From: Bidens hawaiensis
Taxonomy: Eukaryota > Streptophyta > Magnoliopsida > Asterales > Asteraceae
Length of the DNA stretch: 64,000 nt
Assembly (NCBI GenBank): GCA_021521415.1
Contig: JAIQDT010009205.1
Coordinates: 20,511 to 84,510, forward strand
Direction of reading: 5' to 3'
The notes below the pieces were generated by a model. The model ran no database searches, was not told the DNA's origin, and saw only the letters and a program-made list of their open reading frames with translations. This document shows positions 40,880-53,654 of the stretch, in pieces; position 1 is the first letter of the stretch; each line of letters begins with the position of its first letter. The position numbers and the translations under genes were made by a program.

Positions 40880-43274
40880 TGTCACACCCTCAAAATCCAC
40901 TAACGGAGTTTTACTGTCAGAGGTTGTGAACTAAGAGGATCGGAATCATTAATTATAATCAAACATCATAAGTAAAGTTTTCAAACCACGAAACATTTAA
41001 GTGTAAATAAGTGCAGAAGCGTAAAATCATAAACCAAGTGTTGCGTCACGCAGGACGACTTAAAACCCAATTAATAACAGTTTAAAAACGAGTTTGCAAA
41101 AACGATAGAGTTCAGTGTAATGCATGTTCCTATACCGCACGCCCGCGTCGGCTACTTGAGAATAACATACTAAAAGTGTCAACACGGGGTTGGTGAGTTC
41201 ACAAGTTTATATAAATAAAGCGTTTGCGTTTGCGTTTACGTTTTATGTTTGCGTTTGCGTTTTGCGTTTGCGTTTGCGTTACCAGATAATGTTAAATTAA
41301 TTATATATCTATAGTTAGCTAGCCTATAAAACAAGTATTACTAAGTGTTCGACACCGAAGCTGACTGTTTATCAATTACCTTGCCACCATGTCTATTCAG
41401 ACCATGGAAAATGTGTTAGCCAAGATTACACCCGCTCGACCTCCAGTCGAGTTTAGCGTTGGGTGGGGTTTGTCAAACCCAGTAGTACTACTCAACAGTG
41501 ACTCGCTATTATCCAATATTAAATTGTTCGATGTTATGAAGGACTTTAGTTGTTTCGTTTGCCACTTAGCCTTTACAAGTGATATATAATCTAATAACAA
41601 AATCTAAAGCGTTTCGGAGTATGTATTCTCCCCTAAGTAAAAGCGTTTAAAAGAGTAAAAGGGGAACGTGAAACTCACTGTTTGCGAAGAATTCAAAAAC
41701 AAGTCAACCAAGAGATGCGCGTCACAGAAAATCCTCACTAGCGTTCTAAAACAAGAATGAGATTTTCTAAGTGTTGGAACTATTATTGAGTCTCTGGACT
41801 CGGCACATAATACCTACGCATAAGATACGTTTCGTGTTTCGTTTGTGAATTGTGTGTGACTCAACAAACACATTGGTGATACGTTACATGTGTGAAAAAC
41901 TACTTACGTGTCAAGTATTAATATTGTACATTACTAGCAATCATTCCCCACAAGGGCAATTTAGTCAAAAACATGGCAATTATCTAGCAACAAGCACGTT
42001 TCATGTATTTTCATATAGTTCAGCAGCTAGTTCTATCAGGACAGATTTCTACTTGAAAGATTACTCTATTCAACAGATCATAACATATCAATTAATTCAC
42101 CAAAAATCGTCACAAAAGCACACATGAGTTAGGGTTCCAGAACTATTTTTATTGTATTTTTATTCCACATAGATTTCTCACAATGGTCAAAACATTACAG
42201 TAAACTCACAGCAGTCAGAATCATGCGCAACAGAATGTTATTTGTTATTCCCGTTAAATGAAAAATCCAATTAATGCAAGACCAATGGGGTTAGGTTCCT
42301 AACTCAATGTATTTTCTTCCAGAAGTGGAACCAACCCATTTGGTCTTGTAGTTTATGTGATATCTTAGTCGCAAAACAGACTAACAGCAGTTCTCCCAAA
42401 TCAGCCTTGCACAACAGCTTTGTAAAATAATAAAAACAGACTTTTATACGTCCAAAAATTACAAACTCAGACTTTTCAGAAACTACACTCGACCTAGTAT
42501 ACTGTAGAATCAACAATCGTATCAAAACATAAAATTAACATCAAGTTACAGCCGTCCAAACACGAATTCAATAATCTGTCCAGCATCAGTTTTCATCAAA
42601 ACTCAATAAACAATTAACCTATGAACTAACAATCATGCATGTAACCCTAAATCATCAACAAACAACATATTTAACACTTAGGGTTTATGATTACAGGTTT
42701 AATCATACAATTAAATGATAGAATGGATTAGATATGGTGTTTATATTACCTAATTAGCTTCTTAACTCTTCGATCAAGCTTGAAACCGACTTGTATACGT
42801 GTGTGTGTGTGCCTTGTGGCTCGGTCGATGAGAGAGGAGAGGGGAGGGGAGCTGCCGCCAGGTGAGAGGGGAGGGAGAGAGGGGATCAGGGTTTAGGTTA
42901 TTAATATGTTGTTTATATATATAATTATGTTACACTTAACCCCCTTAAGCTTCTAATTAATCAATTTCTAGCATAACATAGACTTTTGCATCTTGAGTTA
43001 ATGTTTTAGATATGAATATCAAATAACACATAAACCTAACACATAATTCTGAAATACTTATTGTTTGGATGTTTGTCGTTTATTCACCAATGGTATGCGT
43101 CAACTCGTTTGCGTTTCGGTGCAATCCTGAAAGACTACATGTGTAGTGATTGTCAAGCGTCATTTAAACCCTAGTTTAAATGTAATGAGATGTGCGTTAT
43201 AGATCAAGTGATCTTAAGTTTGAATTGACGGAGTTTGGATTAACTGAGTTAATCTGAAATTGACGAGTGTCACA
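40880..43274 (-). repeat. Solo LTR S1 of a Gypsy-like element, TSD TGAAG
   Basis: 2395 bp, TGTCACACCCTC...GAGTGTCACA, flanked by TGAAG at 40875-40879 and 43275-43279. No internal domain is present, so it is most simply a solo LTR left by LTR-LTR recombination. Orientation is inferred from the TGTCACACCC end, which in relatives is the 3' end on the other strand. Contains a GCGTTT-rich array (41220-41280) and AG-rich sequence at 42830-42890. Confidence 0.75.
41220..41280. repeat. GCGTTT-type short tandem repeat
   Basis: About nine imperfect GCGTTT units within solo LTR S1. Confidence 0.9.
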
Positions 43275-43279
43275 TGAAG

Positions 43280-43537
43280 CTAGGCGAAGAGAAAACTAGC
43301 AAAACTTTAAGAATAAAATTAATAAAAGACTATTTAAGTTAATTTATTATTTTGATATGTTTGGATTAATTTAGATTATTTTGGTAATTTTCTCAAACTT
43401 GATGTAACTGGATGATGTTTTGTTTATTTAAAAATAATTAAATAGATATTTTCATATTATATTGCATGATAGTACCTTGTGAGCTGTGAGCAATAAGTTT
43501 GCGCCCCTGCATTTCTGCCTTAGGTTGGGCTATGACA
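43280..43537 (+). repeat. LTR-X fragment, right end
   Basis: Ends GTACCTTGTGAGCTGTGAGC...TTAGGTTGGGCTATGACA, matching the right end of the LTR at 44275-46694 (46630-46694). Confirms that S1 inserted into a member of that LTR family. Confidence 0.75.
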
Positions 43538-44162
43538 CGACTCGTCAATACTGATTCTTGTACTCATCAGTGGCATATCAATGATTTTCACGGAGGAGTC
43601 GCATTATCTCATTTCAAGAGGGATTTCACTGCGGATATAAAAGAAATTGTTTTTCCAAAATTGCAAGCTCCACGGAGCTTGACCTACATACTTCACTTCT
43701 TTCACCCTCAAGTGGAAGCCAAACCAGCTAACCCGCAAGTATTGCTTATAAAACATATTGAACATATTGACGTTAGGAGTAATACCTTGAGATTTACAGC
43801 ATAACTCATGGCGGTGAGCTCTCATCATGGTTATAGGGTGCAACTAAGTAATGTGTAAGTCGTAAGTCAACAACAACTTGTCGATAAATTTGTTAACATG
43901 TAATCTAAAGTTCCCAGCACCAAAGAAATTTGGGTATAAAGCAACCTTGCCTTCTGGGAGACTTGTCGTCATGCTACCCTCTGATGGGTATTCTGACGTT
44001 AAGTGGTACATAGCCACTAGTTTGTTAAACCCTGACTCCTTTTATTTGATCAGAGGGTTGTGCATCTTAGAACCAACACCCTTATTCTTTGTAGCAGAGG
44101 ACAATGCCATGAATCTATGGTATATATCGGGGAGAAAAACTTGGAAATTTGAAGAAACATGA
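43538..44162 (-). pseudogene. Gypsy-type transposon domain (gag-like) fragment
   Basis: Minus strand from MALSSATKNKGVGSK at about 44106 downward: LPEGKVALYPNFFGAGNF, FIDKLLLTYDLHIT, HPITMMRAHRHELCC, FNMFYKQYLRVSWFGFHL, PWSLQFWKNNFFYI. The order (ALYPxFF, GLHIxQLxP, FExxCRxxGxxPT, WKxxFFYI) is what I recall for the plant 'putative gypsy type' transposon domain that precedes some Gypsy gag-pol regions. Two in-frame stops (after NPLIK and after HIT) make it dead. It is cut on the left by LTR-X. Confidence 0.65.
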
Positions 44163-44766
44163 AAGATTAAATAAAAACTTTGAAGATTCAACAAATACCA
44201 AGAAGAAGGTGGGAAGGAAGAGAAGAAAAAAACCGGAAAGATGGCAGGAAATACCTAATGCTTCGCCTATTTATTGTAACAACTCGGATCTTTTCGTTTA
44301 ATATTCTATCCATTACTTGACCCGTTTATATGTTCGGGAAATTTTATCAAGAAAATATCACGTGGATCGAGTTATTATTATTTTATATTAATTGTTTATC
44401 ATATTTATTTAACACTGAAATATATATAAATAAACTTTCATTTATATGAATTTTTAGCCCTAAGTCATAATTAACCTTATTTTGTACCCATGCTCAAAGA
44501 CCAAGGACCTTTCTGCAAATCTGTAAAAATATTATTATATTATATCAAACACCCAGCAACCCATATGCCCGTATACGTGATCCATATACCAACCCATATG
44601 CTCGTATCCGTGATCCATATATCAACCTGGCGACCCTTTAGTGTCTTGAGCCTTAATTCTCGTCACTAACATGGAAATTGAATCAAGGATATCATAAATC
44701 TTACGAATTTCGGCCTGCCGATGCTCCTAATTATGTAACATCGAGCAATATTCATTCTTATTGCCT

Positions 44767-45289
44767 ATTATATTGAGCCGGCAAACCCGTTCGTTGATAT
44801 ATCTTATAACTAACACCATAATACAATTAAAAATATGGATATAATCGTTATTCGAGCACCAACATAACTCCTACAACGAATTATAATGTATCTGCATAAT
44901 CTAGTTTTGATCTCGTTCTTGCCATCTGCTCCGTGGTTCAATTATTCTTTCAGTTAATCTCATTAGAGTTAATATGATACATGGTTTTGTTCGTCTTTAA
45001 ATCCTCTTCTTTAACCCCAAGGTTAATCCGCCAATCGATTAACGAATTGGGTGATTGATCTAGTTAGGGTTCATAATATGTTTTGGGTTCATGTCACTCT
45101 GGTTTTAAATTATTGTTCTAAAGATATTACCAACTGACCTGGTAGATCAGTTGGTTGTGTGTTTGTGTTATGAGTCATGTGGGCTGGAGAGCGTGGGTTC
45201 GAGCCCCTCCAGACCTGTCTTTTTATGTATTTTTGGTTTTACCCCTTTTAAGCTAATATGTTATTACCTATAACCAATTAATGCATATT
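44767..45289 (+). repeat. 523-bp repeat with tRNA-like boxes, copy 2
   Basis: About 98% identical to 31996-32518 by eye and the same length. A-box-like TGGTAGATCAGTTGG (45140-45154) fits the consensus better than in copy 1; B-box-like GGTTCGAGCCC at 45196-45206. TATTA stands at both edges (44766-44770 and 45286-45290) and could be a 5-bp TSD around a 515-bp element, but the first copy lacks the same TSD. Confidence 0.6.
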
Positions 45290-46035
45290 AAAAACATTAT
45301 AAAAAAATAAATTATTATTATTATTTAATCAAAAACTGACACATTAACTAACTTATGTCCAAACCTTGGTTAAACCATATACATGTATATATATATGATT
45401 ACTAAAATTGATTAAGGGTTTTAAATTAAAATATAGATTAAATACTTATTGTTAATAAACATAGTAAAATATAATTCGAGTATTTTATAAATTGATAAAG
45501 ATCTAATAATATGATTTTTAAACAAATAAAAGTATTTTTATATAAACTAGATATCTTTTATTTAAAATAAATAAATGGTTAAAACAATCTCCTTATATAT
45601 TTTAGCAAAAATTATAAGTGTTTATTTGAGTATTTATTTATGATTATAATGTTACATAATTAATATATATTTATAATTAACATTGTTAAAATTATTATTT
45701 GTACAATTATTTTATAAACAAATGTATATTTTTTTATTTATTATTTACTCACAATTTTTAATTAAAGATAACCATCCAAAATAAATAATAAACTTAATTA
45801 AGTTATAATACCCATTCAATCTTAAATCTCTATTAGTTCTTCTACTGATTCGTTGTATTCTCCAATTATTATTATTACTTAGGATTCATTCATTGATACA
45901 TCTCGACGAACGTGACGTTTATTCTCTTACCATTCTTAAAGCATTTATTCATTTGCTTATTGTTAAGGTGAGTATTTCACTCCTTATTTTACTCATTAAA
46001 AAATTTTGGGGACCTATGCGTATTCACAGTAGTTT

Positions 46036-46036
46036 C

Positions 46037-46074
<38 letters not shown>
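46036..46074. repeat. (ATT)n microsatellite
   Basis: About 12 ATT units in solo LTR S2. Confidence 0.95.
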
Positions 46075-46075
<1 letters not shown>

Positions 46076-46827
46076 GAAACTGTTATCCTTGTGTGTATAT
46101 CAATTTATGCATAACTTGCTATCTGCTTTATTTTTACCGCATTAGGGGAGGTCCATCATAATAGTATGATCATACGACCATCGTATTGGCCAGCGTCCAA
46201 TCGCATGACAATGGTTTCACCGACAACTCATTTTTGGTAACCAATGTCTGATTCGCATGGCAACGGTTTTGCCCATTCTTTATTATTTGTTTGAATTGTG
46301 TACATGCTATGGCTTGATTGTTATCTCACATGAACAGTTTGTGTTGTCCTCTAAATATTATATTATATCTCAATTAACTGGTGTTTTACTCACTTAACCT
46401 CGTGTTGACAAAATAATTTATATTTTGAACGCATATGTAAGTCATCTTGTGAACTGATTATCCAGAATTCTAAAGGACTTAGGATTTGCTATGTTAGAGA
46501 AAATTATCAAGACTTAGTTAAATTTAGATTTTCAATTATCTTTTATATGAATTGTGTACTTGAATTTGATTTATTTGAATAATGTATTAAATTTAATAGA
46601 TATTGTCATTTTTAATTATTGCATAATAGTACCTTGTGAGTTGTGAGCAATCAGCTTATGCCCCAGCATTTTCGCCTTAGGTTGGGGTGTGACATTTATA
46701 CCCATCAAAATTAATGCACTAGGTATAACTTGCAAAAGAGAGACAGCATTGGTGGACCAATTAGAGGCTGTCACGTCAGGCGGATAGATTTAAACGGTGC
46801 ATCAAGTGGCGGGGCTTTGTCACCACG

Positions 46828-48098
46828 TGTAACACTTCAGATTATTCGTAATTTTATTTGTTTGTAGTTACCCGATTCGGGAATGTAATTTGAATCTTTC
46901 ATATTAATATAAACTTTCATTTATTAGTATTTAACTTGGTTTAACTTATTTTATATTCTCTTCACTCTCAAACTCATCAAAGAATTCTTAGAAACCCTTA
47001 AAATCGTTTAAAACGGGTAAAAATCGCATTTATAGAAGTAAATGGGCTATATTTGCCAAAAATCACAAGTTGGAACACACCTATCCCACCGCGCCACGCG
47101 TGGAAAGAGCCTACCTGAGCCGCGTCGCGCGGGGCATTTGTCCGCACAAGATCTGGTTTGTTTTGACTCGTTTATTTGTTTTTAGTGCTAAATCCTTCAT
47201 ATTTCGACTCAAATCACGAAAATTAAGCCCCAAGATAAGTCATGTGGTATTGTATATTGTCCAAATTTAGTCCCTTGATATTATGAAATAATTTTGTTAG
47301 TTAAGACATCCGATTTTGTCACTAATTACTTATTTTATTTCCTAAACGAGTTCAATTATCAAATAAACGAATTCTAACCTACAGTATTTAAACTAACTTA
47401 TCATAAAAACCCTTAAACACTTCTGTAAACTCAGACTTCATCTCTAAGTTTCGTGCATAAGAATTTCATGGTGTTTTTCTTTAAGAATCTTTATCCTTCG
47501 TTTGAATTTGGTGTTTCAAGTCTCTTTGGCTCGTATTTTCTCCCTATTCCTTTTAGGGTTATAAAAATCAAATTTTGGTACCTTTTCAATTACTATAGTT
47601 TCTGGTTAAAATTTTCTTTCGGCTAGAGGACTTATATCTTTCTCATGAAATTTTGAGTGTATTGACTCGAACCCGACTCCAGATTCGAAGTTTAGATTCT
47701 GAACAGTACCAACTCACTTAAACATTAAAAATCTCATATTTTGAGTTTTATTCATCCGTTTGTCCTGATTCTAGCGGCTATGTTCTCGTTTTTAATTATA
47801 TTTTCTTGTCTCAAAGTTTTAGGTTTGTTTGTTTCAGACCAGTCAGCACATTAAAGACTCGAGATTCGTTTAATTCTTATTTTAATATATATCTTACCTA
47901 TTCATTAAGGTGAGTAATCATTCCCCTCTTTTACTGTTTTAATTATTTTGGTTACCTTATAATATTTTTGTATATCTTAATGCATCACCTGCAAATCATG
48001 AATGTTAAGTGGTTGATCAACTGAATTCTTATATGCTACGTGCTTGCTTGCTTATATGTTTTTATATCATATTCAGAGATGGCCATCATAATACATTT
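46828..48098 (+). repeat. LTR-W: truncated LTR related to S2
   Basis: Starts TGTAACACTTCAGATT and shares with S2 the AAGGTGAGTA segment (47909 against 45965) and the GGCCATCATAATA segment (48081 against 46151). The right third is missing where another LTR-like sequence begins at 48099. The 128 bp before it (46700-46827) show no feature. Confidence 0.5.
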
Positions 48099-49380
48099 GT
48101 GACATCTCAGAAAATACCATAATTATTTTGGATTAAAAATATAAATTGTGAAAGTCGAAGGACCCAAGAATATTTTAATAATATGGAAAAAGAAATAATG
48201 AGATATGTGTGTGTGTGTGTGTGTGTGTTACTATATATAATAGATATTGGATAAAGAGTGTTAAAATGTTGAAAATTAAGAGATTTTAATGAATTGAGCA
48301 TAGTGTATAGCTGGTCACTTCGTAAATTCTTAAACTTTTCTCTCAAACCCTCAACATCAAATGAAGCGGGTATAACTTACGAGGATTCAAAATTCAAATC
48401 AAGATCTGCTCATTCTCATACTCTCTTTACCTACTATCTCAACACCAATTCAAAGCTGGAGTCACTTCTTTGCTCACCATGAAACATAAAATCGTTTGTG
48501 TTAGTTCTATGTGTACAATACGTTCGTGAGCCTGAATCAGACAACCTAATTGAATGTAAGTTTCTTTTTAACATCAAATTCCTGGATACAATTCAGTTTT
48601 GAAATTGCATGTTGGAATTCGTGTTAGCTTTCAGATCACTCTCTTTAGATATCTTCAATTAGGGTTTCTCTGTCCTGATCTGCTTTCCCATTTTTAGTAA
48701 ACCTGCATCACCGTCGCAGTCGGGGTGACTGCTCCTTCTTAGTCATCACAATGTGGTGCCAAGGGTGAAGACAACCGGAGGACTTGTTTAGGATCTCGAT
48801 AAAAATAGACTGAAAAGCCTAAGAAAATGTACTTTTATGACCTAATTTCGTAACTTCGAATCTATTTTATGAATATGATATTTTTAATACTGATAAAATG
48901 AAAGTTTGTTAATCTATTTAGAAAAAAACCACATTTATTTACTTTTTCATTCTCGGTCGTTTGGTTAAAGTTAAACAAACGAAGGAACACAAACATGTTC
49001 ATGTCTGTTCGCTTTGTTTACAAGCCTATATGTATTGTCTGTTTTAGAAGAATATGTTTTTTCTTGCATTAGAATTTCTCTACAAGCTGAAACCACAATG
49101 TCACATGATTAATGGTCCTTTAATTGGCGTGTTACATTTTTTAGGACCTGAATTTGCAAGATTGATTGCTAGAAGTCAAAAGGAATGCTAAGACTCCCTG
49201 TTCTGTTGATTAGGATTGTAGGCACTGCTGCAAATGAGACAATGACAAAGGTTTCTTTTGATATGTACAAGTTATATAAAACCAAATACAAGTTGCTACT
49301 TGAAGATGCAATTTTTTTTTTCTACTTGTTGTTTATAGATTTTCTAAGGTTTTTATTTTTTTTATTTGTTTACCCCCACT
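48099..49380 (+). other. LTR-like start and unassigned sequence
   Basis: Begins TGTGACATCTCAG, a plausible LTR left end, with a (GT)n microsatellite at 48206-48228. I could not find its right end. 48570-49380 contains a short T-rich stretch and no exon I can identify. Confidence 0.35.
48206..48228. repeat. (GT)n microsatellite
   Basis: About 11 GT units. Confidence 0.9.
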
Positions 49381-49394
49381 ATGTTTTATTCTTA

Positions 49395-49934
49395 GAACAA
49401 GAGGGTCGATTCCAGTTTCGTGTAGGAATATTGTTAGGTCTTCTGAAAAAGGTACAAATAAAGATCCATTACAATATTATGCTTATTTTTACAGTTGCTA
49501 ATTATTGGTTTCTTAGATATAAAGGCGTAGGCCCAAGTTGCGCCTTATTATTGTCTCAGCCACAGTTGAAGCAATGGCTGCATTTTTCCAATCAGGTTCT
49601 ATAATTAACAATGATTATATTAGTAGTTAAGTTTTGTTAGTTCTTAAATAAATGATTATGACTATTGTCTAATGTATTAAAATTTTGTATATTCATCGGA
49701 TTGGAATGAGGAAACACTGGACTGCAGAAAGAACATGCTATATTGTCTGTTGAGGTATATTATAACCAAATATAAATGTCAAATGTTATTATATAATAAT
49801 ATATATTAATATTATAATGTAAATGATGTTATTTCATGGTAGAGGATGTAAAATACATATTTTATATGCTGAAGAGCTTGTTTCAGATTATATTCGAGCT
49901 GCTATTTCATCAGTGGTGTCAATTCATGATAAAG
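49395..49934 (+). pseudogene. Fragment of a DEAH-box RNA helicase gene with introns (DHX35/DEAH9-like)
   Basis: Four exon-like pieces in order, separated by GT...AG-like gaps: about 49395-49451 ending ILLGLLKK; 49517-49595 reading RRRPKLRLIIVSATVEA then MAAFFQS (helicase motif III, SAT); about 49710-49754 reading KEHAILSVE; and about 49839-49934 reading EELVSDYIRAAISSVVSIHDK. This is the order and spacing of the core of plant DEAH helicases of the DHX35 type, as I recall the family. A TAA near the start of exon two, poor exon-one sequence before LLGLLKK and a weak acceptor before exon four mark it as broken. Exons for the Walker A and DEAH motifs and the C-terminus are absent. Intron retention means capture or decay at DNA level, not retroposition. 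Confidence 0.65.
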
Positions 49935-50036
49935 TACAATGACTTGATTTCTAAAACTATAGTTAATACTTGCTGCTCATTTTCCTATAAACACTGTATT
50001 TAAGAACACTGTATTGGATTTCTTTTGCATTTAAAA

Positions 50037-52480
50037 AGGAATTCACCGAGAATATAGTGCACCTTATGTACCACAATAGAACGGTGTTGCCGAAAGGAAA
50101 AACAGAAATTTGATTGAAGCTTGCCGATTCTAAGCTTCCTGTCCAATTTTGGAACGAGACTGTGAATACTGCTTGTTATACTCTTAATCGGGTTCTAACT
50201 ATTAAAAGACTCTAAAAGACGAGTTATGAACTTTTGAACAACCGAAAGCCTAAATTAAAGTACTTGGAACCATTTGGGTGTCCGTGTACGATGTTGAAAA
50301 AAGATGTGGGTAAATTTGAAGAAAAATCCGTAGAGGGTTATTTCTTGGGTTACGCCTCTCCAAAGAAAAGGGTATTTAACTTTACTTCTGGTTGTGTGGA
50401 GGAATGGTACCATGTGGATGGTCAAAGGTACACCACACCTCTTCAAGGGAAAGGTCCCGACTGGATGTTTGATTTTGATGGTTTATTTAACTCGTTTACT
50501 CCATCAACTGAACAACCAGATAATGACCTGATTCGTGCATATTTTGAAGATCAATTGGTAATTCCGAGGTTTTCAAGTTCTAATGATGTTAAAGCTTCAA
50601 CTGTAGCTCCAACTGAAGGTCCATGTGATGATCCTCCAGCTTCTTCTGATAATGTTTCTACTTCTTCTTATGACACTCCTGATGTTGCTGATGCAGTTGA
50701 AAGTGATGATTCATATCAGCTGGGAGAACATTACACTAATTTATTCGACAATGTTGTTGTTCCTGAGAATCCCACTCTTAGGATTCATAATTATCATCCA
50801 AAGGAAAACATCATTGGGGAACTTGATGTGGGAGTACAAACGCGTCATCAAGTTGCTTCTTCAAGTGAGGATAATGTATTGTGTGCTTATGCAGATTTGC
50901 ATTCTTCTGGATTGTAAATGTTGCCAAATTCACTTTCTTTCTATCCCAAGTTGAGCCAACGGCGCCACGTATGGCACTTCAATATCACTCTTAGGTAGAA
51001 GCCATGCAAGAGGAATTGTAGCAGTTTGCACGTTTGGGTGTGTGGGATCTTATTGATAAACCTGCTCGAGTCAAGAAGCCTATTCCGACTAAGTGGGTAT
51101 TTAAATGTAAAAAGGACGATCGTAGTGTGATCGTGAGAAACAAAACACGGATAGTGGTGCAAGGTTTCCATCAGCAAGAGGGTATAGACTACACTAAGGT
51201 ATATGCTCTGGTTGAAAGATTGGAGTCTATACGAATCTTTTGGCGTATGCAGCTTACCAGAATATAAATATCTATCAAATGGATGTTAAAAGTGCTTTTC
51301 TCGATGGTAAACTACACGAGGAAGTGTTTGTTTTATAGCCTCCTGGCTTTGAAGACCCTGATTATCTAGACCGAGTTTACCGATTAAACAAGGCCCTGTA
51401 TGGTCTACATCAATCCCCGAGAGCTTGGTATGACACGCTTGCCGACCATCTGACTGATAATGGCTTTAAGCGAGGGACTGTCGACTGCACTTTATTTTAT
51501 AAGAATATTGGTGATGTCTTCTCCTTGTTCAGATTTATGTCGATGATATTATCTTTGGGTAAAAAGCGACACGTTATGTAAGGACTTCGAGAAGTCAATG
51601 CAAACAAAGTTCGAGATAAGCTCGATGGGAGAGATGAACTTCTTTCTAGGGTTGCATGTTCACCAGTCTGCAAAAGGAATCTTTATTCACCAAACTAAGT
51701 ATGCGAACGATGTCTTGAGCCGATTCAAGATATCTGCCGGAAAAATCCCTTCAACTCCTCTCCCCGTGGGTCACAATTTATCACCGGGTGAATTGGAGGA
51801 CCGTCGATCCTACCCTCTATCGTTCTATGATCGGATCTTTAATGTATCTTACAACTTCTCGCCCTGACATTATGTTTGCAGTTTGTCTTTGTGCTAGGTA
51901 TCAAGCTAGTCCCCGAGTGGCTCACCTGGCAGCGATCAAGTGTATTCTTCAATATCTGAGGGGCAATCCAGACATCGGGTTATGGTAGCCCAAGGACGAT
52001 AACTTTGAACTTACCGCCTTTTCTTACTCATACTATGGAGGGTGCAAGATTAACTTCAAATCGACTACGGCAGGGTGTCAATTCTTAGGAAGCCGGCTTG
52101 TTTCCTGGCAGTGTAAGAAGCAGACGACGGTCTCCACTTCAACCGCTGAGGCAGAATATGTTGCAGCTTCGAGTTGTTGTTCCCAGGTTTTGTGGTTCCA
52201 ACAACATCTGCGCGACTACGGTTTGAAGTTTCTTACTACTCCAATTTTAATTGATAACTCTGCTGCAATTAGCATCACCAAAAATCCCGTACAACACTCT
52301 AAAACGAAATATATCGAAATTCGATATCATTTCATACGGGATTGTTTTGAAAAGAAATTAATCAACCTAGAGAAAGTACATACAGATTTTCAATAAGCTA
52401 ATATATTTACCAAAGCCTTTGACAAAACTCGATTTCAATTTTTGCTTGGTTTTAATGGATTGAAGACCCTTGCTGATATC
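50037..52480 (+). pseudogene. pol: Pol of Copia-4: integrase C-part, RT, RNase H
   Basis: Pieces: [14 protein letters not shown] (integrase, with a small deletion after it), YLEPFGCPCTMLKKDVGKFEE, VFNFTSGCVEEW; RT with [41 protein letters not shown], a shifted YVDD region near 51535, MGEMNFFLGLHVHQ; RNase H with [45 protein letters not shown]. Stops and shifts occur at least near 50079, 50210, 50917, 51020, 51260, 51340, 51540, 51850, 51987 and 52396. Old and inactive. Confidence 0.9.
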
Positions 52481-53039
52481 CTGAAATAAGGATAACTATC
52501 TTTATTTTCGGTTTAATTTTTCATTTAAATTTTATTTTGGTTTTGAATTTTAGGGGATGAAAAATAGAAATGTAAGGCCTCGTTACCGGTAGCCCTACTT
52601 TCGTGTTGGATTTATTCATAAACGCAGTTCTAAATATCAGAGTTAATTAAAACATTCGTGGAACATTAAAAACATCCAAAACATTACATTCCATAACCAT
52701 AATTCTTGTCTTATCGAGCATTCATAGTCATTTAAAGACAAAACATAATCTTTTAAAATAAAACATCATAGCATAATCTTCAGATGCCAGCTTCGTCCAA
52801 CTCTACCATGTGTCCTCCTCAAGCTACCTGCCTCATCCTACTCACCTGCGTGCATACTAAAAGTCAGCTACGCTGAGTGAGTTCTAATTAATCACATAAT
52901 CATACAATACCTTCTTACATTTCATACTTAACCTCTGAACTATCTTTCATACACACATAAGTGCATATACTTTTATTCTTACCCTCATACTTTCTTTACA
53001 TACATAATCATACGTTTTAAAGTCCCTTTCGCCCGATAA

Positions 53040-53198
53040 CCTCACAGATATTATAAGGGTCTGGTCCCTAACATCACAGATATTATTAGGGTCTGGTTCC
53101 TAACATCACAGATATTATTAGGGTCTGGTCTCTACCATCATAGATATTATTAGGGTCTGGTCCCTACCATCACAGATATTATTAGGGTTTGGTCCCTT
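53040..53198 (-). repeat. ~32-bp tandem array in S3
   Basis: About five units containing CACAGATATTATTAGGG and TCTGGTCCCTA, homologous to the three units in the Chromo-C LTR. Confidence 0.88.
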
Positions 53199-53654
53199 TG
53201 TTCGTGTAACTGTACCGTACCTGTTCATACATACTTTCCTTGACAATACGTGCAATCTCCGAAGAGCGTTCACGTACCATCATCATAACATACATACATT
53301 ATGCATACATCATATCTTTCATCATACTTATCAATAATATCTTAACTACCACCTGACGGTACATGCAATATCCGAAGATCGTTCACGCACCGTCAAACAA
53401 TCATCATACATAAATCATACAAGACATACACTTACCACTTAAGATAAGTGTATTAACTATCACATCGAGTATGCACACAGCCCCGAAAACATAACAAGGA
53501 AGTGGGGCTAGAAACTCACCTCAATGCGGTTGCGTTCACCGTTTACGGTTATCCCTTTCTTGAGCTGTACATGACTAACTGTATAATAATTATACGTTTC
53601 AGTAAACTATCACTACACATATCACCTTTCTAGTTTAGTTATTACCCTCAACGA

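Larger units (their letters stand above)
44275..46694 (+). repeat. Solo LTR S2, TSD TTTAT, carrying a 523-bp insertion
   Basis: TGTAACAACTCGG...GGTTGGGGTGTGACA, flanked by TTTAT at 44270-44274 and 46695-46699. No internal region. A copy of the 523-bp repeat (44767-45289) lies inside, so LTR length without it is about 1.9 kb. Two tandem copies of a ~35-bp CATATGCYCGTATMCGTGATC unit lie near 44570-44640. Confidence 0.85.

Noticed and set aside
31996..45289. The 523-bp direct repeats as LTRs of a 13.3-kb element
   Set aside because: No TG...CA ends, no PBS after the left copy, no PPT before the right one, no matching flanking TSD, and the right copy lies inside a solo LTR with its own TSD.
49185..49604. 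A 139-codon plus-strand ORF as a gene
   Set aside because: It reads through exon and intron of the helicase fragment in the wrong frame.
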